Shown here: one piece after another, positions 1-7,397 of the stretch | How the letters are laid out: each line of letters starts with the position of its first letter | How positions within the stretch are numbered: the first letter of the stretch is position 1 | Source of the DNA: an uncultured Bacteroidia bacterium | GTDB lineage: Bacteria; Bacteroidota; Bacteroidia; NS11-12g; UBA955 | NCBI GenBank assembly: GCA_943789135.1 | Contig: CALSSY010000004.1 | Span: forward strand, 1-62,725 | Reading direction: 5' to 3' | Length of the DNA stretch: 62,725 nucleotides | Position numbers and translations under genes: made by a program | Notes under the pieces: generated by a model | What the model was told of the DNA's origin: nothing | The model's input: only the letters and a program-made list of their open reading frames with translations | Database searches by the model: none

Positions 1-1
1 A

Positions 2-388
2 TTGGGCCAAGCTGCAGGTGTTGAAGCATTAGAATCGAATAAATCACGAAGTGAAGTAGAAAAAATGCGTCAAGCATTTGAAAATAGAAAAAACCTTATG
101 GGTAAGCTATTATCAGAAATTCCAGGTATTAAATCGAACAATCCCGACGGTGCCTTTTATTATTTTCCCGATGTCTCAGCATTGTTTGGCAAAACAACAG
201 CTGATAATAGAAGCATCTCTAACGCCGATGATTTGGCCTTGTTTTTATTGGATAAGGCTCATGTGGCCACCGTTTCAGGAGCTGCGTTTGGAGCCCCAAA
301 TTGTTTGCGACTTTCTTATGCCACCTCTGAATCGCAAATAACAGATGCCATCACCAGGATCAAAGAAGCCTTATCTCACCTTAATTAA
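2..388 (+). CDS. Aminotransferase class I/II (aspartate aminotransferase type), C-terminal part
   Basis: This is the last roughly 128 residues of a fold-type I PLP aminotransferase whose start lies left of the window. The tail VSGAAFGAPNCLRLSYATS matches the conserved end of aspartate aminotransferases, in which the Arg of the LRLSYA segment binds the substrate alpha-carboxylate. The PLP-lysine is outside the window, so the exact substrate cannot be decided. The stop at 386-388 lies 16 bases before the next gene, and that gap holds a promoter box. The fold family is secure; aspartate specificity is inferred from the tail only. Confidence 0.85.
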   Translation: MGQAAGVEALESNKSRSEVEKMRQAFENRKNLMGKLLSEIPGIKSNNPDGAFYYFPDVSALFGKTTADNRSISNADDLALFLLDKAHVATVSGAAFGAPNCLRLSYATSESQITDAITRIKEALSHLN

Positions 389-392
389 GTCG

Positions 393-400
393 TATATTTG
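393..400 (+). promoter_or_regulatory. Bacteroidota -7 promoter box for hldA
   Basis: TATATTTG is a perfect match to the Bacteroidota sigma-A -7 consensus TAnnTTTG. It ends only 4 bases before the ATG at 405, so transcription should begin at or beside the start codon (leaderless mRNA). No clear TTG element is seen about 19 bases upstream. Confidence 0.6.
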
Positions 401-404
401 CACT

Positions 405-1400
405 ATGGTTCCAAATTTGGATTTAAAACAAACATTTCAAAATTTTGATGGTCTTCGCGTATTGATAATTGGAGACCTAATGGTTGATAATTACATTATA
501 GGAAAAGTTGAACGTGTATCACCTGAAGCTCCAGTTCCAGTTGTAGATGTTACACATTACGATTCACGATTAGGAGGAGCAGGAAATGTAGCTTTGAATA
601 TCAAAGCCATGGGAGGAATACCCATCATTTGTTCCGTTATCGGTAAAGATAAAGAAGGGGAAGAATTAAAAGGACTTTTAGAAAAGGAAGGCATTTATTC
701 AAAAGCCTTACTTGAAAGTGACAAGCGTAAAACTACGACTAAAACCCGTGTAATTGGGAACAATCATCAATTATTGCGTTTTGACTATGAAGTCAAGTCT
801 GACCTAGATACAGTAGATAGTTTTCTGTTAGAGGAACATTTCTTGAGAGAATTAGAGTCGTGCAATGTAGTAATATTCGAAGATTACAATAAAGGAGTCC
901 TTCACAAAGGAAACATCCAAAAGTTTATTTCTAAAGCGAATGAATTGGGTATACCAACCGTTGTAGACCCTAAAAAATCTAATTTTAAAGAATATAAAAA
1001 CACCAGTTTGTTCAAGCCCAATTTAAAGGAAATGCGCGAAGGACTACGCCTGGATGAAGTAAATTCTGATTCTTTAGATGATATCGAATTGGCTATTGCT
1101 ACACTCGAAGCAGAATTACACAATAAACGCACCCTCGTAACACTTAGCGAAAGAGGCGTTATTATTAGTGATAATGGAAATTATTTCCGTAAGCCCGCAC
1201 ATATTAGGAATATTGCAGATGTTTCTGGAGCTGGCGATACTGTAATTGCCATTGCTAGTCTGTGCGTTGCATTGAATTTGCACCCGTCCCACATAGCTGA
1301 ACTAAGCAATCTAGCAGGTGGTTTGGTTTGCGAAAAACGTGGTGTTGTGCCCGTTGATAAAGAAGTATTATTTATCGAGGCAAATAAGATTTTTAACTAG
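405..1400 (+). CDS. hldA: D-glycero-beta-D-manno-heptose-7-phosphate kinase (monofunctional, RfaE domain I)
   Basis: This PfkB-family sugar kinase of 331 residues should phosphorylate heptose-7-phosphate at C1 in the ADP-heptose pathway for lipopolysaccharide core. The first PfkB signature GGAGNVALN is at residues 57-65 and the second, with catalytic Asp in GAGD, at 275-278. The RVSPEAPVPV segment near residue 37 is typical of RfaE/HldE kinases rather than ribokinases. There is no cytidylyltransferase domain, so the second activity must be encoded elsewhere. I chose the ATG at 405 over an in-frame upstream codon at 345 because the latter lies inside the aminotransferase gene and a -7 box ends at 400. 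The gene ends at a strong terminator shared with the convergent transporter. Confidence 0.88.
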   Translation: MVPNLDLKQTFQNFDGLRVLIIGDLMVDNYIIGKVERVSPEAPVPVVDVTHYDSRLGGAGNVALNIKAMGGIPIICSVIGKDKEGEELKGLLEKEGIYSKALLESDKRKTTTKTRVIGNNHQLLRFDYEVKSDLDTVDSFLLEEHFLRELESCNVVIFEDYNKGVLHKGNIQKFISKANELGIPTVVDPKKSNFKEYKNTSLFKPNLKEMREGLRLDEVNSDSLDDIELAIATLEAELHNKRTLVTLSERGVIISDNGNYFRKPAHIRNIADVSGAGDTVIAIASLCVALNLHPSHIAELSNLAGGLVCEKRGVVPVDKEVLFIEANKIFN

Positions 1401-1436
1401 TATAAACGAAAACTTTATACATCAACTACTCTTAAC

Positions 1437-1471
1437 AAAAAGGGCCGTCTGATTATCAGGCGGCCCTTTTT
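1437..1471. terminator. Bidirectional rho-independent terminator between hldA and the POT transporter
   Basis: A 16-bp stem (1437-1452 with 1456-1471) with a 3-base TTA loop. The GC core GGGCCG/CGGCCC is flanked by five A on the left and five T on the right, so it can terminate both convergent genes. Only one G-T wobble interrupts the stem. Confidence 0.92.
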
Positions 1472-1491
1472 CATTTGAATTATTCTATTGA

Positions 1492-3396
1492 TTAACGTAT
1501 TCCATTCATCAATACCAATAATCGTTTGCTTAGGAAGAACAAGAATACACTCGCAGCTCCAGCCATTACAACAAAAATCATGAAGAAATCATAAAGCGTG
1601 TTCACTTGGAAACCTGCAAATGAAGGTTTCTCAGGTTTCAAATTCCAAACTTGCGCGTTTGAAATCGTCTTGAAACTACCATCATCCTGTTTTTTATCTA
1701 CCTTTTCAATGGTCAATAATTCGTTTTCAGAAATCAATACGGCACTTGTGAAGTTCTTATTCAAACCTTTGATGAGCTTCATGTGAAATACGCTCACATA
1801 AGCCGACTTACTAGATGAGTCATAATTGATATTTTCTATTGAAATACCGTCATCGGTCTTATTTAAGTTAGCATTCGCAACTGGAAATGCATATTCACCT
1901 TTAGGATCTGCTTTAAATGCCATAGTGTCGATAACGTTTGCTTCGATCGCGGCTAAGTCAGATTCAGAAATATCAGATAAATACGTTTTTTCAACCTTTA
2001 CTTCTTCTGGGTATAAGGCACTCAAGGTACCTGCGAATTTATTTGCAGACGCGGTTGATAAAAACCAAACACCCATCAAAAGTGATGCAAATCGAGCCGG
2101 TGAAAGCTTGTTTACCATAGATAAACCAATAGGTGACAAACAAAGTTCACCTAAAGTATGAATGGTGTATAAACTCACCAACCAAACCATACTCACCTTG
2201 GTACTAGGGTCCATTCCTTGCACACCAAATGCAATCACCAAATAACCTACTGCCAACAAGAAAAGTCCTAATGCTTGCTTAAATGGAGAAGCAGGCTCCA
2301 TATTTTTAGCTCCAAGAATTCCCCATATCCAAACAAAAATCGGTGCAAAAATCACGATTGCCAATGCATTTACAGATTGGAAATACGATGCAGGAATAAC
2401 AGAGCCGAATAAATTTCTATCGGTTTGTTCTTCGGCAAAATAGGTTAATGAAGCTCCTGCCTGTTCAAATGCAGCCCAGAAGAATATCACAAAGAACGCA
2501 GCAATGTATACTACCCAAATCCGTTGTTTTTCAACTTTAGTAAGTGAAGGATCCGTTATTATAAATCCGGGTGCTGCAATGGTCAATCCAAAAATAAATG
2601 AACCGATTACACCAAAATCAAATAGTTGATAGAAAAACGCAAAAATTGCCAAGAAAACCCCTACCCAGATGTACATTCTTTTCGGATTGAAAGGAATCTT
2701 TTCTGCAGTTTCCGATTCATCGCGTTTGTTATTGGCTTTTTCTCCTATTTGTTCTCCTTCAGGAGTTACAATGTATTTGTTTTTTAAGGCAATAAACAAC
2801 ACCAAACTCAAAACCATACCTAATCCGGCAGCAAGGAATCCCCATTTAAAATCTGCAGGGTTTCCGGTATCACCTAAATAACCACATAATAATGGCGCAA
2901 TAAATGCTCCTAGGTTGATACCCATATAAAAGATGGTAAATGCAGAATCCACACGTTTGTCGCCTTCTGGATATAACTGTCCTACCATAGTTGAAATGTT
3001 AGGTTTGAAAAAGCCATTACCAATTATCAACAAGCCCAATCCTGCGAACATAAATGCAGGAGCCGAGGCCGATTGGTACACCGAACCTGAAATAAACATG
3101 AAAAACTGTCCTGCAGCCATTAAGATACCTCCAATCACGATGGATTTTCGGTTACCCCAATATCGGTCAGCCATGTAGCCACCTATCAATGGAGTCAAAT
3201 ACACCAAACCGGTGTAACTTCCATAAATATCCGATGCAAGGGCTTTGTCAATTAAAAGGGCTTTGGTCATGAATAACACAAAAAGGGCACGCATTCCATA
3301 ATAGCTAAAACGCTCCCACATTTCCGTCACAAAAAGAACGTACAGTCCTTTAGGATGGCCTTTTGGTGTACTAGGTACAGTGGCTGTTGAACTCAT
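1492..3396 (-). CDS. POT/PTR2 family proton-dependent di/tripeptide transporter
   Basis: A 634-residue major facilitator protein that should import di- and tripeptides with protons across the inner membrane. Residues 25-34 carry the POT hallmark EMWERFSYYG (ExxERFxYYG), and the PTR2 signature FYMGINLGAF follows in TM5. About a dozen hydrophobic segments are visible. Between the last TM helices lies a hydrophilic stretch of roughly 120 residues that bacterial DtpA-type proteins lack; its boundaries suggest a periplasmic domain, as in other Bacteroidota members. The first ATG (MSSTATVP) fits the family start. The gene is monocistronic, convergent with hldA and divergent from lpxD. Confidence 0.92.
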   Translation of the reverse strand: MSSTATVPSTPKGHPKGLYVLFVTEMWERFSYYGMRALFVLFMTKALLIDKALASDIYGSYTGLVYLTPLIGGYMADRYWGNRKSIVIGGILMAAGQFFMFISGSVYQSASAPAFMFAGLGLLIIGNGFFKPNISTMVGQLYPEGDKRVDSAFTIFYMGINLGAFIAPLLCGYLGDTGNPADFKWGFLAAGLGMVLSLVLFIALKNKYIVTPEGEQIGEKANNKRDESETAEKIPFNPKRMYIWVGVFLAIFAFFYQLFDFGVIGSFIFGLTIAAPGFIITDPSLTKVEKQRIWVVYIAAFFVIFFWAAFEQAGASLTYFAEEQTDRNLFGSVIPASYFQSVNALAIVIFAPIFVWIWGILGAKNMEPASPFKQALGLFLLAVGYLVIAFGVQGMDPSTKVSMVWLVSLYTIHTLGELCLSPIGLSMVNKLSPARFASLLMGVWFLSTASANKFAGTLSALYPEEVKVEKTYLSDISESDLAAIEANVIDTMAFKADPKGEYAFPVANANLNKTDDGISIENINYDSSSKSAYVSVFHMKLIKGLNKNFTSAVLISENELLTIEKVDKKQDDGSFKTISNAQVWNLKPEKPSFAGFQVNTLYDFFMIFVVMAGAASVFLFFLSKRLLVLMNGIR

Positions 3397-3497
3397 TTTT
3401 TTAGGTTAGATTTGATTAAATTTCGGCTAAAATAGACATTTTTTTTAATTACTCTTGTTTTACTTTACTGTATTTCGGAAAGCTCAAATAGAAATCG

Positions 3498-3505
3498 TTA
3501 CTTTG
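3498..3505 (+). promoter_or_regulatory. Probable -7 box for the lpxD operon
   Basis: TTACTTTG lies 6 bases before the lpxD ATG and differs from TAnnTTTG at one position. The same TTAnTTTG variant precedes several other starts in this window (EVE, dnaX, proline dehydrogenase, thioredoxin-like), which supports it. Confidence 0.45.
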
Positions 3506-3511
3506 TGACTT

Positions 3512-4552
3512 ATGACGCTTTTATCAGCAAAAGATATCGCTGCAGTAACCGGCGGAATTGTCATCGGCAATGAAAATACAGTAATTCAATCGGTTGCAAA
3601 GCTCAACGAAGGAAATCTTAATGATTTGGGGTTTTTTGCCAATCCAAAATACGAGAACCAAGTCTATGAATCCAATTGTGGTATCATATTTATTCCTGAT
3701 GGCTTCAAACCACAGAGGCAAGTTGAAGCTACTTTAATATCTCATCAAAATCCTTATTTCGCTTTTTGTCAAATCTTAAGTATCTACTTCAATCCCAATA
3801 GCAAAAAGACAGGCATTCACCCTCAATCCGTTATTGATCCTAGTGCAGAAATAGGAGAAGATTCTTATATAGGTCCTTTTGTTCATATTGGTGCAAACGT
3901 AAAAATTGGATCAGGTGCACAAATACATGAAAGAGTAAGCATTGCAGAAGGAACAATCATAGGAAAAGAAGCAACTCTGTTTCCGGGAGTTACCATATAT
4001 AGTTTAACACAAATTGGCGATAGATTTACGGCTCACGCAGGCTCTGTTATTGGAAGCGATGGTTTTGGTTTCGCTCCTATCAATGGCGTATACATGAAAA
4101 TACCCCAAGTTGGGTGCGTTATTATTGAGGATGATGTCGAAATCGGAGCCAATTGCTGCATAGATAGAGCAACAATGGGTAAAACCCTCATCAGGAAAGG
4201 CACGAAACTAGATAATCTGGTTCAAATAGCTCATAACGTAGACATAGGAGAACATGTTGTAATTGCCAGTCAAACTGGTGTGGCCGGTAGCAGCACTTTA
4301 GGCCATCATTGCGTATTAGGTGGACAAGTAGGCGTTGGAGGGCATTTAAACATTGCACCATTCAATTCTTTTGGAGGTCAGGCTGGTGTTACGAGTTCAA
4401 TTAAGGAGAGTAATCAAAAAATGACAGGAACTCCTGCAATGGATGTAAATGCGTATCTTCGCGGCGTAATTGGAAGCCAAAAAGTGGGCCAATTGCAAAA
4501 AGAGATTAAAGCTTTAAAAAAGGAATTAGAATCCATCAAATCTGAGAAATGA
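3512..4552 (+). CDS. lpxD: UDP-3-O-(3-hydroxyacyl)glucosamine N-acyltransferase
   Basis: This enzyme of 346 residues adds the second hydroxyacyl chain from acyl-ACP to UDP-3-O-acyl-glucosamine, the third step of lipid A synthesis. The N-terminal uridine-binding domain (about residues 1-100, with NLNDLGFFANPKY) is followed by left-handed beta-helix hexapeptide repeats from about residue 100 to 310, and a helical charged C-terminus. IAHNVDIGEHVVIA contains the conserved catalytic His of LpxD. The stop overlaps the lpxC-fabZ start by 4 bases (ATGA), so lpxD, lpxC-fabZ and lpxA form one translationally coupled operon. Confidence 0.95.
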   Translation: MTLLSAKDIAAVTGGIVIGNENTVIQSVAKLNEGNLNDLGFFANPKYENQVYESNCGIIFIPDGFKPQRQVEATLISHQNPYFAFCQILSIYFNPNSKKTGIHPQSVIDPSAEIGEDSYIGPFVHIGANVKIGSGAQIHERVSIAEGTIIGKEATLFPGVTIYSLTQIGDRFTAHAGSVIGSDGFGFAPINGVYMKIPQVGCVIIEDDVEIGANCCIDRATMGKTLIRKGTKLDNLVQIAHNVDIGEHVVIASQTGVAGSSTLGHHCVLGGQVGVGGHLNIAPFNSFGGQAGVTSSIKESNQKMTGTPAMDVNAYLRGVIGSQKVGQLQKEIKALKKELESIKSEK

Positions 4553-5958
4553 GCAATATAAATCCTAAACAAACAACTTTAAAAGAAGCAATTAGTTTTG
4601 AAGGTGTAGGCTTACATACCGGTGCCAAAGTTAAGGTCACCCTTTGTCCTGCTGAAGCCTATCATGGATATAAATTTCAACGTACTGATTTACCAGAACA
4701 ACCCGTTATTGAAGCAGATTGCGATTTGGTAACGGATACAAGTAGAGGAACTACACTTGAAAAAAACGGAGCCAGTATTTCAACTGTTGAACACGTTCTT
4801 GCTGCCTTAGTTGGTAGTGAGGTCGATAATGCTTTGATTCAAATAGACGGCCCTGAAATGCCCATAATGGATGGTTCATCCATTGCTTTCATGGAAGGAA
4901 TTCGCAAAGTTGGAATTGAAGAATTTGAAGAAGAAAAAGATTTTTTTGAAATTCCTTACAACATTCACTTTCAAGATGAAGAAAATCAGGTTGAAATCAT
5001 TGCAATGCCGGTAAACGATTACCGTTTAACAGTAATGGTTGATTATAATTCACCTGTTTTAGGCACTCAACATGCATCAATGACCCATATTGGTGACTTT
5101 GCTACTGAAATTGCGCCCTGCAGAACATTCTGCTTTCTTCATGAACTTGAATACCTGCTGAAAAACAACCTGATTAAAGGCGGCGATTTGAATAATGCCA
5201 TTGTTGTTGTTGATAAGAAGGTAGATCAAGATGAACTGGATCGCTTGGCCAAGATTTTCAACAAAGAATCCGTGGAGGTTAAAAAAGACGGCATTCTTAA
5301 TAATTTAGAATTGCGTTTTAGTAACGAACCTGCAAGACATAAGCTATTGGATATGGTTGGTGATTTAGCTTTGATTGGTATGCCTATAAAAGGACAAATC
5401 ATGGCTGCTCGACCCGGACATGCCTCGAATGTTGCATTCGCTAAGAAAATAAAGCAGGTCATCAAGAAAGAAATGCGCAGGAAACAAGAGGGTCGACCCC
5501 AGTACGATCCAAATGTCAAACCCCTTTATGCAACAAAGGATATTATAAAGATGTTGCCTCATGCACATCCTTTTTTGTTAGTTGATAAGATCATGGAAAT
5601 TTCTGACAATCATGTTGTGGGAATTAAGAACATCACTTATGATCAGCCGTTTTTTGATGGACATTTCCCGGGGGATCCGATAATGCCAGGGGTTCTTCAA
5701 ATTGAAGCCATGGCACAGGCTGGTGGTATTTTAGTTTTGAGCACGGTTGAAGATCCTGAAAATTATGCTACCTATTTCATGAAGATAGATAATACTAAAT
5801 TTAAGGATAAAGTTGTACCTGGAGATACCCTAATAATGAAGTTAGAATTAATGGAGCCCGTAAGACGCGGTATCTGCAAAATGAAGGGAAGAGCTTGGGT
5901 AGGAGAAAAATTAGTTTGTGAATCTGAATTAATGGCACAAATTGCCAAAATAAAATAA
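4549..5958 (+). CDS. lpxC/fabZ: Bifunctional UDP-3-O-acyl-GlcNAc deacetylase / 3-hydroxyacyl-ACP dehydratase (LpxC-FabZ fusion)
   Basis: A 469-residue fusion. Residues 1 to about 305 are LpxC, the zinc deacetylase that commits lipid A synthesis: zinc ligand His82 sits in STVEHVLAAL and the other ligands in RHKLLDMVGD, with the catalytic His in GHASN. Residues from about 325 on are FabZ, the hotdog dehydratase of fatty acid elongation, with catalytic His in LPHAHPFLLVD and the acidic residue in GHFPGDPIMPGVLQIEAMAQ. Fusing the two enzymes that compete for hydroxyacyl-ACP is characteristic of Bacteroidota. Both active sites look intact. It is coupled to lpxD by a 4-base overlap and is followed 6 bases later by lpxA. 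Confidence 0.96.
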   Translation: MSNINPKQTTLKEAISFEGVGLHTGAKVKVTLCPAEAYHGYKFQRTDLPEQPVIEADCDLVTDTSRGTTLEKNGASISTVEHVLAALVGSEVDNALIQIDGPEMPIMDGSSIAFMEGIRKVGIEEFEEEKDFFEIPYNIHFQDEENQVEIIAMPVNDYRLTVMVDYNSPVLGTQHASMTHIGDFATEIAPCRTFCFLHELEYLLKNNLIKGGDLNNAIVVVDKKVDQDELDRLAKIFNKESVEVKKDGILNNLELRFSNEPARHKLLDMVGDLALIGMPIKGQIMAARPGHASNVAFAKKIKQVIKKEMRRKQEGRPQYDPNVKPLYATKDIIKMLPHAHPFLLVDKIMEISDNHVVGIKNITYDQPFFDGHFPGDPIMPGVLQIEAMAQAGGILVLSTVEDPENYATYFMKIDNTKFKDKVVPGDTLIMKLELMEPVRRGICKMKGRAWVGEKLVCESELMAQIAKIK

Positions 5959-5964
5959 AAGGTT

Positions 5965-6747
5965 ATGATACAGCCTCTAGCATATGTACATCCATCGGCT
6001 AAAATAGCTGATAATGTAGTAATAGATCCCTTCGTTACCATCCATGCCGATGTAGAAATCGCTGAAGGCACCCATGTTATGTCGGGCGCCGTTATTTTTA
6101 GAGGTACTCGAATCGGTAAAAATTGTAAAATTTTCCCAGGTGCATCTATAGGAGCAATTCCACAAGATTTGAAATTTGATGGTGAAGAAACACAAACAAT
6201 AATTGGAAATAATACCACCATCAGGGAATATGTAACCATTAATAAAGGCACAAATGCTTCAGGAGCCACAAAAGTTGGAAACAATGTTCTGTTAATGGCA
6301 TATGTGCATTTAGCTCACGATTGTGTCGTTGAAGATCATTGCATTTTAGCCAATAGCGTTCAAGTAGCAGGTCACGTAAACATAGGTGAATGGGCTATTC
6401 TTGGAGGTGCGGCTTTGGTTCACCAATTTGTACATATTGGAAAGCATGTAATGATTTCCGGTGGTTCGTTGGTGAGAAAGGATGTTCCCCCTTATACAAA
6501 AGCAGCAAGAGAACCTTTGGCCTACGAAGGAATCAATAGCGTAGGTTTAAGAAGAAGAGGTTTCGCAAATGATAAAATTGCAGAGATTCAAGATATTTAC
6601 AGAACTTTATTTGTGAAAAGCTCTAATACCGCAAAAGCATTAAAGTTAGTTCAAGCTTCATTCGCTCCATCGCCTGAACGCGATGAAATTCTGGCCTTTA
6701 TTCAAGAGTCAGATCGTGGAATTATGAAGGGTTATCTTAACAAATAG
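5965..6747 (+). CDS. lpxA: Acyl-ACP--UDP-N-acetylglucosamine O-acyltransferase
   Basis: The first enzyme of lipid A synthesis, 260 residues, close to the usual 255-262. Left-handed beta-helix hexapeptide repeats fill residues 5-190; the catalytic His lies in YVHLAHDCVVED, equivalent to E. coli His125. The C-terminal helical bundle that binds acyl-ACP follows (GLRRRGFANDKI onward). It starts 6 bases after lpxC-fabZ and ends 5 bases before an ABC ATPase gene, so it is mid-operon and without its own visible promoter. Confidence 0.96.
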   Translation: MIQPLAYVHPSAKIADNVVIDPFVTIHADVEIAEGTHVMSGAVIFRGTRIGKNCKIFPGASIGAIPQDLKFDGEETQTIIGNNTTIREYVTINKGTNASGATKVGNNVLLMAYVHLAHDCVVEDHCILANSVQVAGHVNIGEWAILGGAALVHQFVHIGKHVMISGGSLVRKDVPPYTKAAREPLAYEGINSVGLRRRGFANDKIAEIQDIYRTLFVKSSNTAKALKLVQASFAPSPERDEILAFIQESDRGIMKGYLNK

Positions 6748-6752
6748 ATTTT

Positions 6753-7397
6753 ATGAATACGATAGAAGTCAATGGTGCTGGTAAAAGTTATTATCGCAGT
6801 TGGCTTTTTAAAGATGTCAATTTCAAATTTGACCTCTCTCCTTCTCGGAAATTTGCATTTTTAGGCAATAACGGCTCAGGCAAATCTACCTTCCTACTTA
6901 TGTTATGCGGTCAAATTACACCTACAATCGGAAGTGTGAACTGGAATGTCGAAGGCAAAAACTTGAAAGAAAATCTTTGGCATCAGAATTATGCACTTTC
7001 TTCACCGGGCATGGAGCTTCCTGAAGAATTAAATTTATATGAATGGTTTTCCTTTATACAGAAGGTTAAGCCTCTTAAAAAGGAAGTAGAATTGGGATAC
7101 ATTGCTGAAATCTGCAAATTCAATCAAAAAACGCTTTCAAAACCAATTGCCAATTATTCTTCTGGAATGAAACAAAGGGTTAAACTTTGTGGTAATTTAT
7201 TAAGTGCCGTTCCCGTTTCTTTCTTAGACGAACCGCTTTCCAATTTGGATACTGATGGTATTGAACTTTATCACAAACTCATAGAAATGGAAGAAGCCCA
7301 TCGTTCCATATTTATTGCTTCCAATGATGAAAAGGAATACGATTTTGTGTCAAATCAATACAAAATAACGGATAAACAAATTATTCAAGTACAATAA
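6753..7397 (+). CDS. ABC transporter ATP-binding protein without a linked permease
   Basis: A compact 214-residue ABC ATPase. The Walker A motif GNNGSGKST is at residues 38-46, the signature YSSGMKQRV near 134-142, and Walker B plus catalytic Glu in VSFLDEP. There is no membrane domain in the protein and no permease gene beside it, so the substrate is unknown. It lies 5 bases after lpxA and is probably co-transcribed with the lipid A genes, which hints at but does not prove an envelope role. Its last 17 bases overlap the 3' end of the convergent FG-GAP gene. Confidence 0.85.
   Translation: MNTIEVNGAGKSYYRSWLFKDVNFKFDLSPSRKFAFLGNNGSGKSTFLLMLCGQITPTIGSVNWNVEGKNLKENLWHQNYALSSPGMELPEELNLYEWFSFIQKVKPLKKEVELGYIAEICKFNQKTLSKPIANYSSGMKQRVKLCGNLLSAVPVSFLDEPLSNLDTDGIELYHKLIEMEEAHRSIFIASNDEKEYDFVSNQYKITDKQIIQVQ

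Noticed and set aside
5772..6284. A 170-residue minus-strand frame over lpxC-fabZ/lpxA
   Set aside because: It is the antisense of a highly conserved lipid A gene pair, with no family features and no promoter.
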